In this document: piece by piece, positions 26,843-35,125 of the stretch
Numbering within the stretch: the first letter of the stretch is position 1
Layout of the letters: each line of letters begins with the position of its first letter
Assembly (NCBI RefSeq): GCF_002211305.1
Contig: NZ_LOKW01000024.1
Coordinates: 310,001-374,000 of the forward strand
DNA length: 64,000 bases
Reading direction: 5' to 3'
Origin: Rhizobium sp. R634
GTDB lineage: Bacteria > Pseudomonadota > Alphaproteobacteria > Rhizobiales > Rhizobiaceae
Made by a program: the position numbers and the translations under genes
Notes under the pieces: model-generated
Seen by the model: only the letters and a program-made list of their open reading frames with translations
The model's database searches: none
What the model was told of the DNA's origin: nothing

Positions 26843-26871
26843 AAAAAGCCGCGCTCCATCGAAGCGCGGCT
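26843..26871 (-). terminator. flaB terminator
   Basis: The stem agccgcgct (26847-26855)/agcgcggct (26863-26871) is followed on the minus strand by a run of T. It lies about 50 bp after the flaB stop and just before the flaC upstream block. Confidence 0.8.
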
Positions 26872-26922
26872 CGAATCTCTGGGGTCCGCCGAGGCCGGCG
26901 GACCGATGTTTTCTGCGGGTTA

Positions 26923-27831
26923 TTAGCCGCGGAAGAGCGACAGGATGGTCTGCGAAGAGGAGTTCGCGATCGACAGCGACTGGACGGCCAGCTGCTGCTG
27001 GGTCTGCAGGGCGCTGAGTTTGGAGGACTCTTCTTCCATGTCGGCATCGACGAGGCGGCCGATACCGGAGTCGATCGAGTCGCTGAGCGCGTTGACGAAG
27101 TTTTCCTGAAGTTCGATACGCTTGGAGATCGAGCCAAGAGCAGCGCCGGCGCTGGTCATGGCCTTCAGAGCAGATTCGACGTTCGTCAGAGCGGTCTGGA
27201 TCTCGCCGAGGGTGAAGTTGGTGATGTCCATCGCGTAGACGGAACCGGTCGCACCATTCGACGTGCCGAGGATACCCGTGGAGGTTTCGACCGCGCCGGC
27301 GCTCATGCCGAACAGAACGTTACCGGCAGAGCCGTCGTCGAGAACGTAGTCGGTCATTACGACCGATACGGCGTTGGAGCCGTCGCGGACGAAGGAGGCA
27401 ACGACATTCTTGGTGCCGTCAGCGCCTGCAACCCAGTTTTCACCCGAGAAGGAAGCCGACTGAGCGATGCTCAGGAGTTGCTGCTGCAGCTGGCTGATTT
27501 CTTCCTGGACTTTGGCCTTGTCGACGCCGCTTTCCGTGGCGGCAACGAGCTTGGCCTTGATCTCACCGACAACATCGATGGCGCTGTCCATGGCGGAGTA
27601 AGCGGTGTCGACCTTAGCGGCGCCGAGACCGAGAGCGTCGGAAACGGCCGAAAGAGCCTTGTTGTCCGAACGCATGGTCGTCGCGATCGACCAGTAGGCA
27701 GCGTTGTCGGAAGCCTTGCCGACGCGATAGCCGGAGGAAACGTGAGCCTGGGTTTCCTGGAGACCCTGGTTGATGCCGCGGAGAGTCTGGAGGGCTGCCA
27801 TTGCAGCGTTATTGGTGTTGATGCTCGTCAT
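26923..27831 (-). CDS. flaB: flagellin FlaB
   Basis: Filament subunit (302 aa), very similar to FlaA and FlaC over both ends (TSINTNNAAMAALQTLRGIN; QQLAVQSLSIANSSSQTILS). The middle carries VASFVRDGSNAVSVVMTDYV, shared in pattern with FlaA, so flaA and flaB look like a recent duplication. ATG 27831 is preceded by AAGGGGCAAG. It has its own promoter/leader block and terminator, so its level can be set independently of flaA. Confidence 0.95.
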   Translation of the reverse strand: MTSINTNNAAMAALQTLRGINQGLQETQAHVSSGYRVGKASDNAAYWSIATTMRSDNKALSAVSDALGLGAAKVDTAYSAMDSAIDVVGEIKAKLVAATESGVDKAKVQEEISQLQQQLLSIAQSASFSGENWVAGADGTKNVVASFVRDGSNAVSVVMTDYVLDDGSAGNVLFGMSAGAVETSTGILGTSNGATGSVYAMDITNFTLGEIQTALTNVESALKAMTSAGAALGSISKRIELQENFVNALSDSIDSGIGRLVDADMEEESSKLSALQTQQQLAVQSLSIANSSSQTILSLFRG

Positions 27832-27841
27832 AGTTTGCTTG

Positions 27842-27978
27842 CCCCTTGTTGGCAGATTTTAGAAAGGGACATTCCGGATTTTCGGCCGGCCCACAGCGAT
27901 CAGCATCATGCCTGTTAACCATCTCTGTTAGGGTTAACTCGCCGTTTCGATGGGCCTAGAAAACAGCAAGATGGTTAA
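27842..27978 (-). promoter_or_regulatory. flaB promoter/leader block shared with flaC
   Basis: The block contains gccccttgttggcag (27841-27855), close to the flaC leader start, and aagggacattccgga near 27864-27878, where the palindrome of flaC is only half kept. It also holds the 23-bp identical stretch 27898-27920, two GTTAAC sites (27914, 27933) and the box cctagaaaacagcaagatgg (27955-27974). Conservation in non-coding DNA between two paralogous genes points to promoter and leader function, though recent duplication could also explain part of it. Confidence 0.6.
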
Positions 27979-28057
27979 AGAAAGCTAAATTCAAAATGGA
28001 AATAGCGTAAAAATATCTGACACTTAGAAGAATTTTCATTAACCTTATGTTAAAACA

Positions 28058-28088
28058 TTTCGCGGCCGGGGATGACCCGGCCGCGAAA
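28058..28088 (-). terminator. hairpin after flaA
   Basis: A 13-bp perfect stem, tttcgcggccggg (28058-28070)/cccggccgcgaaa (28076-28088), with a 5-nt loop, 25 bp after the flaA stop. It is followed on the minus strand by TGTTTTAACA, a weak U-run, so termination is probable. The region from here to the flaB upstream box has no gene. Confidence 0.75.
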
Positions 28089-28113
28089 CTTGGAAGCCTT
28101 GTGCCGACCGCTC

Positions 28114-29019
28114 TTAGCGGAAGAGCGACAGGATGTTCTGCGAAGAGGAGTTCGCGATCGACAGCGACTGGATCGCCAGCTGCTGCTGGGTCTGAAGAGC
28201 GCTGAGCCTCGACGATTCTTCTTCCATGTCGGCGTCGACGAGGCGGCCGATACCGGAGTCGATCGAGTCGCTGAGAGCCGAGACGAAGTCGTCCTGGCTG
28301 TCGATGCGGCTGGAGAGCGAGCCAAGAGCAGCGCCGGCGCTGGTCATGGCCTTCAGAGCCGATTCAACGTTCGTCAGAGCCGACTGGATCTGACCGGCGG
28401 TGAAGTTGGTGATGTCCATCGAGTAGATCGAACCCGTCGCGCCCGTCGATGTGCCGAGAATACCCGTGGAGGTTTCAACCGAGCCGCCGCTCATGCCGAA
28501 CAGAACGTTGCCGGCGGAGCCGCTGTCGAGAACGTAGTCGGTCGTGGTGATCGATACGGCGTTGGAGCCGTCGCGGACGAAGGAGGAAACGACGCTCTTG
28601 GTGCCAGCAGCGCCGGCAACCCAGTTTTCACCGTTGAAGGAAGCCGACTGAGCGATGCTCAGCAGCTGCTGCTGCAGCTGACCGATTTCTTCCTGGACCT
28701 TGGCCTTGTCGACGCCGTTTTCAGTCGCGGCAACGAGCTTGGCCTTGATCTCACCGACGACGTCGATGGCGCTGTCCATGGCGGTGTAAGCGGTATCGAC
28801 CTTCGCTGCACCTACGCCGAGAGCGTCGGAAACAGCCGAAAGCGCCTTGTTGTCCGAACGCATGGTCGTTGCGATCGACCAATAGGCAGCGTTGTCGGAA
28901 GCCTTTTCAACGCGGTAACCCGAAGAAACGTGGTTCTGCGTGCTGTTGAGGCTCTGGTTGACGCTGCGCAGCGTCTGGAGAGCGGCCATTGCGGAAGAAT
29001 TCGTGTTAATGCTTGTCAT
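28114..29019 (-). CDS. flaA: flagellin FlaA (probable principal filament subunit)
   Basis: Filament subunit (301 aa). Conserved N-terminus TSINTNSSAMAALQTLRSVN and VSSGYRVEKASDNAAYWSIA; C-terminus QQLAIQSLSIANSSSQNILS-LFR. The variable middle is short. It is first of the four flagellin genes in transcription order and has a separate upstream region (29020 onward) unlike that of flaB and flaC. Ribosome site AGGGGA before ATG 29019. In related rhizobia FlaA is the main subunit and the others are secondary; that role is inferred here from position. Confidence 0.95.
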   Translation of the reverse strand: MTSINTNSSAMAALQTLRSVNQSLNSTQNHVSSGYRVEKASDNAAYWSIATTMRSDNKALSAVSDALGVGAAKVDTAYTAMDSAIDVVGEIKAKLVAATENGVDKAKVQEEIGQLQQQLLSIAQSASFNGENWVAGAAGTKSVVSSFVRDGSNAVSITTTDYVLDSGSAGNVLFGMSGGSVETSTGILGTSTGATGSIYSMDITNFTAGQIQSALTNVESALKAMTSAGAALGSLSSRIDSQDDFVSALSDSIDSGIGRLVDADMEEESSRLSALQTQQQLAIQSLSIANSSSQNILSLFR

Positions 29020-29508
29020 AAATCTGTCCCCTGGAAACTAGATACAAAAAGGAGGACATACCGGACTGTAATACCGGCGATGACGGACCAGCTTCATGCT
29101 ACTCGGCGCCTGCTTGTTATGGCCCAAACCCGTCATGTCCAGGGCAATCTCGCAGCCAATGCTTGCCAACTTCTTAAAAATACCGGGTCCCGCTTGGCCC
29201 CTCACACCGCATAGTTAATGCCTCCTCACAACGCTTAGTTAATGGCTGCTGAAGATAGTTTTGGCATTCGAATTTCGAGCAGCAAAAGCGAATTTTACCG
29301 GCAAAAATGGGCTCTTTCTGAGACAGGTGAGGATTTGCGGACGACGCAGGTCCATCGCGCCACCGGTTTCAAGCAAGCTTCGAATGTCAGTGTGTGAGAT
29401 GCCGGGATAGCATCATCGGACCGATCCCTCGTTTACCGGGGAGGACGGCCCGCGTGCGCGTCCGCAATCGGCAGCCACGCCAGAATATTTCCTTCACGGA
29501 GTTGGGTT
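29020..29508. promoter_or_regulatory. divergent region between flaA and the GT41 gene
   Basis: 489 bp without a convincing gene. On the flaA side, 29070-29110 holds a weaker version of the flaB/flaC leader (aggacataccggactgtaat; ccagcttcatgct), suggesting a diverged common element. Around 29195-29240 two similar stretches (cacaccgcatagttaatgcc; cacaacgcttagttaatggc) form an imperfect direct repeat about 25 bp apart. Promoters for both genes should be here; I could not assign -35/-10 boxes securely. Confidence 0.45.
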
Positions 29509-31425
29509 TTGAACAGCAAAGTTTCGTTCTCTGCGGCATCCAAAGATTACCAGGCAGGCCGCTACACAAAGTCCTTGGCGGCGCTCAACCAGCTCATCGA
29601 TACTCAGCAGGACGCCAAGACCTATGCGCTGCTGGCGAAGAACCTCGTGCAGCTCGGCTTCAAGGCCGATGCCGCGAAAGCCTATGGCCTTGCCGGCAAT
29701 TGCGAAGGACCGAACGCTTACGAATATCAGAAACAGGCTGCCAAGCTGCATTATGAGACCGGCAGCGAGGATGAAGCCCTGCTGATCGCCATGCGCAACC
29801 TCACCAGGGCGCAGGAAGATGCCGAGCTCGCCTTCATCATTACAGTGATCTATCTGAAGCGCCAGCAGCGGGATATCATCCGTCCGTTCAAGACGATCCT
29901 GTCGGAAAGCATGAATCCCGATCACATGCGCCTGGCGGCCCTGCTGCTCAGCGACGATCTCAACGACGCAACCAACCAGGCGCTTGCGCGCAACCTCTTC
30001 AAGCGCTTTCCCGGCAATCATGCCTTCCGCTTTCTCCACCTTGTATTCGCACGTGAATTCAATGACTTCGAAGAGGCAGCCAAGCATCAGGCGGTGATCG
30101 ACGGGGCCCTGGCAAAGGGCGATCTCGAGATTCTGCGCAAGGACAACCCCTTCTATCATCTGCACTGGTGCGGCAACGAGGATTTCAACCGGCACGCAAC
30201 GATCGGCACGACCCCTCTCAACCAGGAACGGGTCGCTTTCCGCCGCAACCAGCCGCACACATGGTCCGACAAGATCCGGATCGGCTACATGTCATCGGAT
30301 TTCTGGGATCGCCACGCGACGATGAAGCTCCTGCAGCGCATCCTGGAACTGCACGACAAGGATCGCTTCGAGGTCACGCTGTTCTGCCATACAGGCCCAG
30401 AATATCTGAAGCATAACGACACCGACCGCAGCCGCTGGGGCAGGATCGTCGACATTCACGGCTTCTCCGACCAGGCGGTGCTCGAAATCGTACGCGAGTA
30501 CAACATCGACATCATGGTCGACCTGAAGGGCCATACGTCGGGCAGCCGGGCGGCGGCTTTCAACCTGCCGCTCGCACCGGTGCATGTCGGCTGGCTCGGC
30601 TTCCCCGGCAGCACCGTCAACATCGATCTCGACTACGTCATCGGCGACCATTTCGTGCTGCCGGATGTGGCAATGCCGTTCTATCATGAGAAATTCTGCC
30701 GGCTTCCGGAGAGTTACCAGCCGAACGACCCGACGCATCGTCCGAAGCCGCGTCCCGTCACCCGTGAGCAGCTCGGCCTGCCGGAAGAGGCGTTCATCTT
30801 CGCCTCCTTCAACGGCAACCGCAAAATCACGCCGGAAACGATCAACAGCTGGTGCCGGATTCTCAAGCGGGCGCCGAACAGCGTGCTCTGGCTGATGGCC
30901 AATACGCCGCGCAACCAGGCAAACCTCTTGAAGCAGTTCCAGGCCGCGGGCATTTCCGCCAAGCGGATCATCTTCTGCCCGCGCGCGCCCTATGAAGAGC
31001 ACATCGACCGCCAGCAGGCGGCCGATCTCGGCATCGACACCTTCCCCGTCAACGGCCACACGACCACCTCGGAGCAGCTATGGGGCGGCCTGCCGGTTCT
31101 AACCGTCAAGGGCACCAATTTCGCCTCACGCGTCAGCGAAAGTCTGCTCCAGGCAATCGACCTGCCTGATCTCGTCGCCGCCGACCTGCAGGCTTATGAA
31201 GACCTTGCTGTCGAATTGGCGCAAAATCCCGGGCGGATCGCCGAATACAAGGCGCATCTGAAGGAGAAGCGGTACATCGCGCCGCTCTTTGACGCCGAAC
31301 GCTTCTGCCATCATCTGGAGCAGGCGTACGAAATCATGGCCGAGCGCGCCAAACAGCGCCTTGTGCCAGAGCACATCGACATTCCGGCGCTGCCGCCGCG
31401 CACGGCGCCCTTCGCCGCCGAGTGA
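29509..31425 (+). CDS. GT41-family (O-GlcNAc transferase/SPINDLY-like) protein glycosyltransferase
   Basis: 638 aa, cytoplasmic. Residues 1-200 are helical and TPR-like (SKDYQAGRYTKSLAALNQLI, LLAKNLVQLGFKADAAKAYG). Residues 255-620 form the GT41 catalytic domain: RIGYMSSDFWDRHATMK with His269, VDLKGHTSGSRAAAFNLPLA, PVHVGWLGFPGSTVNIDLDY, FASFNGNRKITPETI with Lys439 where human OGT has its UDP-contacting Lys, and DTFPVNGHTTTSEQLWGGLP. These match the OGT fold. The start is TTG 29509, with GGAG 7 nt upstream; the next in-frame ATG would lose the TPR part. It is divergent from flaA inside the flagellar cluster, so flagellin Ser/Thr glycosylation is the leading inference. Confidence 0.88.
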   Translation: MNSKVSFSAASKDYQAGRYTKSLAALNQLIDTQQDAKTYALLAKNLVQLGFKADAAKAYGLAGNCEGPNAYEYQKQAAKLHYETGSEDEALLIAMRNLTRAQEDAELAFIITVIYLKRQQRDIIRPFKTILSESMNPDHMRLAALLLSDDLNDATNQALARNLFKRFPGNHAFRFLHLVFAREFNDFEEAAKHQAVIDGALAKGDLEILRKDNPFYHLHWCGNEDFNRHATIGTTPLNQERVAFRRNQPHTWSDKIRIGYMSSDFWDRHATMKLLQRILELHDKDRFEVTLFCHTGPEYLKHNDTDRSRWGRIVDIHGFSDQAVLEIVREYNIDIMVDLKGHTSGSRAAAFNLPLAPVHVGWLGFPGSTVNIDLDYVIGDHFVLPDVAMPFYHEKFCRLPESYQPNDPTHRPKPRPVTREQLGLPEEAFIFASFNGNRKITPETINSWCRILKRAPNSVLWLMANTPRNQANLLKQFQAAGISAKRIIFCPRAPYEEHIDRQQAADLGIDTFPVNGHTTTSEQLWGGLPVLTVKGTNFASRVSESLLQAIDLPDLVAADLQAYEDLAVELAQNPGRIAEYKAHLKEKRYIAPLFDAERFCHHLEQAYEIMAERAKQRLVPEHIDIPALPPRTAPFAAE

Positions 31426-31442
31426 GGCTTTCGACCTGCACA

Positions 31443-31474
31443 AAAAAACCGCCGGAGCGATCCGGCGGTTTTTT
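31443..31474. terminator. bidirectional terminator between GT41 gene and fliP
   Basis: A perfect 14-bp stem aaaaaaccgccgga (31443-31456)/tccggcggtttttt (31461-31474) with a GCGA tetraloop. It has U-runs in both orientations and lies between two convergent genes, so it should stop both the GT41 transcript and the flgF-fliP operon. Confidence 0.95.
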
Positions 31475-31501
31475 CGTTGGGACGGTAGTGAAGGCAGCCG
31501 T

Positions 31502-32239
31502 TCAGCTGAATGAGCGCACCAGGCTGCCGACGAGCAGGTTCCAGCCGTCGATCAGCACGAAGAAGAGAATCTTGAAAGGAAGAGAGATCGAGGTCGGAGG
31601 CAGCATCATCATGCCCATCGCCATGGTGATGGTCGCGACAATGAGGTCGATGACGAGGAACGGCAGAACGATGAGAAAGCCGATCTCGAAGCCGCGGCGA
31701 ATTTCGGAAATCATGAAGGCTGGGATCAGCACGCGATAGTCGATCGGATCGGCCGTCTGAATATTCTGCCCGCGCTCGCGCGCGAGATCGACGAAGAGCG
31801 CCAGATCCTTGTCGCGGGTATTGGCCGCCATGAACGTACGGAAAGGTTCGGCAATCCGCTGAACGGCTTCGGTCTCGTTGATCTGGTTGGCGAGCAGCGG
31901 CTGCACGCCATTCTGCCAGGCCTGATCGAAAGTCGGCGACATGACGTAGAAGGTCATGAACAGCGACAGCGACAGCAGGATCATGTTGGAGGGCGTCGAG
32001 GAGAGGCCCATGCCCGAGCGCAGGATCGAGAAGGCGATGATGAAGCGCGGGAAGCTCGTCACCATGATCAGGATGCCCGGCGCGACCGAAAGAACGGTCA
32101 GCAGGCCGAACGTGCGGATGATCCAGGCGGCGACGGAGCCGTCGACCGGCACGTTCAACAAATCGGTCGGCAGCTGCTGTGCCACCGCCAGTTCCGGTAC
32201 CGCCATCATGGCAGCAAGGAAAACTATGAATCGAATCAT
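31502..32239 (-). CDS. fliP: flagellar export gate protein FliP
   Basis: Core membrane component of the export gate (245 aa). An N-terminal signal-like segment (IRFIVFLAAMMAVPELAVAQ) is followed by the FliP signatures LSVAPGILIMVTSFPRFIIA, MILLSLSLFMTFYVMSPTFD and the C-terminal membrane block MAMGMMMLPPTSISLPFKIL. Full length for the family. Last gene of the flgF operon; its start overlaps the fliL stop by 4 bp and a strong terminator follows. Confidence 0.96.
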   Translation of the reverse strand: MIRFIVFLAAMMAVPELAVAQQLPTDLLNVPVDGSVAAWIIRTFGLLTVLSVAPGILIMVTSFPRFIIAFSILRSGMGLSSTPSNMILLSLSLFMTFYVMSPTFDQAWQNGVQPLLANQINETEAVQRIAEPFRTFMAANTRDKDLALFVDLARERGQNIQTADPIDYRVLIPAFMISEIRRGFEIGFLIVLPFLVIDLIVATITMAMGMMMLPPTSISLPFKILFFVLIDGWNLLVGSLVRSFS

Positions 32240-32742
32240 TCGATGACAAATGTCCTGAACATGACCTTCGATACCCGCCCTTGCGAGCGAAGGTCAACAC
32301 GTTCCTGTATGTCATCCTTGAGATATTGAAAGCCCCGCGGCCCCTCGATCTGCTGGAGCGATACGGTCCTGATATAGGCGAGGATATCCTGATGAATATC
32401 CTCGGAAACCTTGACATCGGGCGGCCCGTTGAACAGCAGCGCGACCTCGAGTCGGACCCAGTTTTCAGAGGGATAAGCGAGGTTCGACGTGATCGGCTCG
32501 AGCTGGACGACGTTGTTCTCTTCGGTCGAGATGCGCGCCAGGCCTTCCTCGGCCTTTTTCTTGGCCTCGGCCTCCTTGGCCAGCTCCGCTTCCTTGGCGC
32601 CCTTGACGTTGGGCGCGACGATCGTGCCGACCGCCCAGCCGCCGCCGGCGCCAACGAGCGTCAGCACGGCAATGCCGATGATCGTCATCAGCGCGGCGGA
32701 TTTCTTCTTCGGTTGACCTGCGATTTCGTCTGGCTCTGCCAT
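32236..32742 (-). CDS. fliL: flagellar basal body-associated protein FliL
   Basis: Single-span inner-membrane protein next to the stator (168 aa). The membrane helix is at residues 17-38 (LMTIIGIAVLTLVGAGGGWA). A charged helical linker (EAELAKEAEAKKKAEEGLAR) precedes the periplasmic FliL domain, which ends with GRVSKVMFRTFVIE. It affects stator engagement and torque in other bacteria. It lies between flgH (12 bp) and fliP. Confidence 0.92.
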   Translation of the reverse strand: MAEPDEIAGQPKKKSAALMTIIGIAVLTLVGAGGGWAVGTIVAPNVKGAKEAELAKEAEAKKKAEEGLARISTEENNVVQLEPITSNLAYPSENWVRLEVALLFNGPPDVKVSEDIHQDILAYIRTVSLQQIEGPRGFQYLKDDIQERVDLRSQGRVSKVMFRTFVIE

Positions 32743-32754
32743 CGTCGTTCAGCC

Positions 32755-33471
32755 TCAAAGCGGCGAGAAAAGATCGACAGCCTGCTGGCCGCGCGGCGGC
32801 TGCTGCACTTCCATCAGCCGGCCGCGGCCGCCATAGGAGATGCGGGCTTCGGCGATCTTGTCGTAGGAGATCTGGTTGTCGGCATTGACGTCCTGCGGAC
32901 GAACGATACCGGCGACGTTCAGGATGCGCAGTTCCTGGTTCAGGCGCACTTCCTGCGAACCGGAGATGACGAGGTTGCCGTTTTCGAGGATGCCGGTGAC
33001 GACGGCTGCGACCAGAAGGGTAATCTTGTCGGTACGCTCGATCTTGCCCTTGCCGTCGGTGCTGGTGTCGGAACCGTAGGTCAAGTCGGTCTTGGACTCC
33101 GGCGTCCAGCCGAAGATCTGGGCGTTGATATCCCAGTTCATGCCGCTCGAATTGGTGCGGCTGCGGTTGGTCTCGTTGTCGAAGGAAGCCTTGTCGTTGA
33201 TCTGAATGTCGACGGTCAGAATGTCGCCGACGTTCAAGGCGCGCGCATCCTTGAAGAGGGCGGCCTGCGAATCGCTCCATAGCGAATAGCCCTGCGCGAC
33301 GGCGCGCGGCTGCTTCGGGTAGAGCGCCATCTGCGGCGTCTGGCCATAGGCGAGACCGCTGCCGATCGGGCTCATGGCTGGCGCGCGGCCGATCTCGCTG
33401 ACCGCCGTCGGAGACTGGCAGCCTGCAAGGAGTGCGAGGGCGGCGATCGCGGCCGGGAGACGCATATTCAT
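32755..33471 (-). CDS. flgH: flagellar L-ring lipoprotein FlgH
   Basis: Outer-membrane ring protein (238 aa). The signal peptide has a lipobox, ALLAGCQSP, with the lipidated Cys at about residue 18. The mature part holds LFKDARALNVGDILTVDIQI-NDKASFDNETNRSR and LVAAVVTGILENGNLVISGS-QEVRLNQELRIL-VAGIVRPQDV, the FlgH signature blocks. Its start overlaps the motE stop by 4 bp. Transported by Sec and lipid-anchored in the outer membrane. Confidence 0.96.
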   Translation of the reverse strand: MNMRLPAAIAALALLAGCQSPTAVSEIGRAPAMSPIGSGLAYGQTPQMALYPKQPRAVAQGYSLWSDSQAALFKDARALNVGDILTVDIQINDKASFDNETNRSRTNSSGMNWDINAQIFGWTPESKTDLTYGSDTSTDGKGKIERTDKITLLVAAVVTGILENGNLVISGSQEVRLNQELRILNVAGIVRPQDVNADNQISYDKIAEARISYGGRGRLMEVQQPPRGQQAVDLFSPL

Positions 33472-34007
33472 GAAGGATCCTTCGACGTATTGGGGTCGGA
33501 CGCACTGGCGATGATGTTTGCGATGACCGCAGCTTTCTCAGGGTCCATCTCGTTGAGGATGAGGCTCGACTGGCGCGGGCCGAGCCGCATGATGACGGCA
33601 GACGCCACCTCGATCTTCATGTCCTGCAGCTGGAGCGCTGCCGCATCCGGCTTCATCTTCTTATAGATTTCGGTGAGGCCGGCTTCCGCCTGCTTCAGGA
33701 AATCGTCGCGACGCTTGAGCCAGTCCTGATATTCGGCCTTGCGCTTGTCCATCTCGGCCATGCGGGCGTCGATGTCGGCGCGAAGCTTTTCCAGTTCCTG
33801 TTTCTGCAGGAGGTAACGCTGGTCGCGTGCGGGATCGGCGATGTTCGTGCAGAACTGCTTGATCTCGTCCTGGGGCGTGATGGCGCCTTCCGGATGCTCC
33901 TGTGCGAAAGCGCCGGGAATCGAGAGGAGGACGAGGCCCGCCGCCGGCAGCGCCAGCCGGCGCAGCAATTGCAGGACCGTCATGTCAGGATTGATGATGC
34001 CAATCAT
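33468..34007 (-). CDS. motE: MotE, periplasmic chaperone for MotC
   Basis: 179 aa. An N-terminal signal peptide (RRLALPAAGLVLLSIPGAFA) is followed by a coiled coil (QKQELEKLRADIDARMAEMD) and a C-terminal region MKIEVASAVIMRLGPRQSSL-ILNEMDPEKAAVIANIIASA, the MgtE-N-like motif of MotE proteins. In S. meliloti MotE helps fold and stabilise MotC. The start overlaps the flgI stop by 4 bp; two near starts (34007 and MTVLQ) are possible. It is placed in the ring operon, far from motC at 21 kb. Confidence 0.9.
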   Translation of the reverse strand: MIGIINPDMTVLQLLRRLALPAAGLVLLSIPGAFAQEHPEGAITPQDEIKQFCTNIADPARDQRYLLQKQELEKLRADIDARMAEMDKRKAEYQDWLKRRDDFLKQAEAGLTEIYKKMKPDAAALQLQDMKIEVASAVIMRLGPRQSSLILNEMDPEKAAVIANIIASASDPNTSKDPS

Positions 34008-35125
34008 TGCAGCACAAGCTCCGCCTGCAGGGCGCCCGCCGACTTGATGCCCTGGAGAATGGCGATGATGCCATCCGGTTTCACGCCGATATTGTTAAGA
34101 CCGGCGACGAGGGTCCTGAGGTCGGGGCCATCGATGATGGCGACGCGTCCGCCGGTCTGTTCGGCCGCGATGTCGGTCTGCGGCTGGACAGCGGTGCGGC
34201 CGCGCGAGAAGGGTTCGGGCTGGATGATCTGCGGCGTCTCGGTAACCTGGACCGTCAAGGTGCCGTAGCTGACGGCGACTGGCGAGACGCGGACATCAGA
34301 GCCGATGACGATCGTTCCGGTCCGCTCGTTGATGACGACCTTGGCCGGCGTATCGGTTTCGACGATGAGATTTTCGATATCGGCCATCAAGCGGGTGAGA
34401 TCGGCCGCGCGCGGCTTCTGGACCACCACTTCCTGCGAATCCTTGGCTTCCGCCACCGGGCCGCCGAAGCGCGCCGAGGCGTAACCATTGACGATATCGG
34501 CGATACGGATCGCCGTCGAGAAGTCGGGGTTGCGTAGCTGCAGGACGAGATTGACCGAATCCTTGAAGCGGGACGGCAGCTCGCGCTCGATGATCGCGCC
34601 GCCCGGCACGCGGCCGGCTGTAGTGACGCCTTCGGTCACCGTCGCCGCCTGGCCTTGCGCCTGAAAGCCGGAGACGATGACGGCGCCCTGGGCGACGGCA
34701 TAGATCTGGCCGTCGGCGCCGGAAAGCGAGGTCATGACGAGCGTGCCGCCGCGCAGCGACGTCGCGTCGCCGAGCGAGCTCACCGTCACGTCGATACGGC
34801 TGCCGGGGCTAGCAAAAGGCGGCAGGTTGGCGGTGACCATCACCGCCGCCGTATTCTTGGCGCTGGACTGGCCGCCCTGCGTCGAGATGCCGAGATTCTG
34901 CAGCATCGCCCGCATCGACTGCTCGGTGAAGGGCGAGGAACGGAAACCGTCGCCGGTTCCCTGCAGGCCGACGATCAGGCCGTAACCGATCAGCTGGTTG
35001 TCGCGGCCGGCCTGGAGGGAGGCGATGTCCTTGATGCGGGAGGTCAGCGCCCAGGCGGGCGCGACGTCGGCCAAATTCATGGCGAGAACCGCGACAAGGG
35101 TCAGGAAACGGAAGAACAATTTCAT
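34004..35125 (-). CDS. flgI: flagellar P-ring protein FlgI
   Basis: Periplasmic ring around the rod (373 aa). The ATG at 35125 gives a signal peptide ending PAWALTSR; a longer open frame upstream (to 35596) is out of register with the family and overlaps flgA. Signatures: RIKDIASLQAGRDNQLIGYG, LVGLQGTGDGFRSSPFTEQS, TVEVSSLGDATSLRGGTLV-like block at VTVSSLGDATSLRGGTLVMT, and the C-terminus LVAGLNNIGVKPDGIIAILQ. It overlaps flgA and motE by 4 bp at each end (ATGA), showing tight coupling. Confidence 0.96.
   Translation of the reverse strand: MKLFFRFLTLVAVLAMNLADVAPAWALTSRIKDIASLQAGRDNQLIGYGLIVGLQGTGDGFRSSPFTEQSMRAMLQNLGISTQGGQSSAKNTAAVMVTANLPPFASPGSRIDVTVSSLGDATSLRGGTLVMTSLSGADGQIYAVAQGAVIVSGFQAQGQAATVTEGVTTAGRVPGGAIIERELPSRFKDSVNLVLQLRNPDFSTAIRIADIVNGYASARFGGPVAEAKDSQEVVVQKPRAADLTRLMADIENLIVETDTPAKVVINERTGTIVIGSDVRVSPVAVSYGTLTVQVTETPQIIQPEPFSRGRTAVQPQTDIAAEQTGGRVAIIDGPDLRTLVAGLNNIGVKPDGIIAILQGIKSAGALQAELVLQ

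Noticed and set aside
24503..29019. Four tandem flagellin genes considered as a phase-variation locus
   Set aside because: Three have their own terminator, two share promoter blocks, and no recombinase or inverted site is nearby; ordinary gene duplication explains them.
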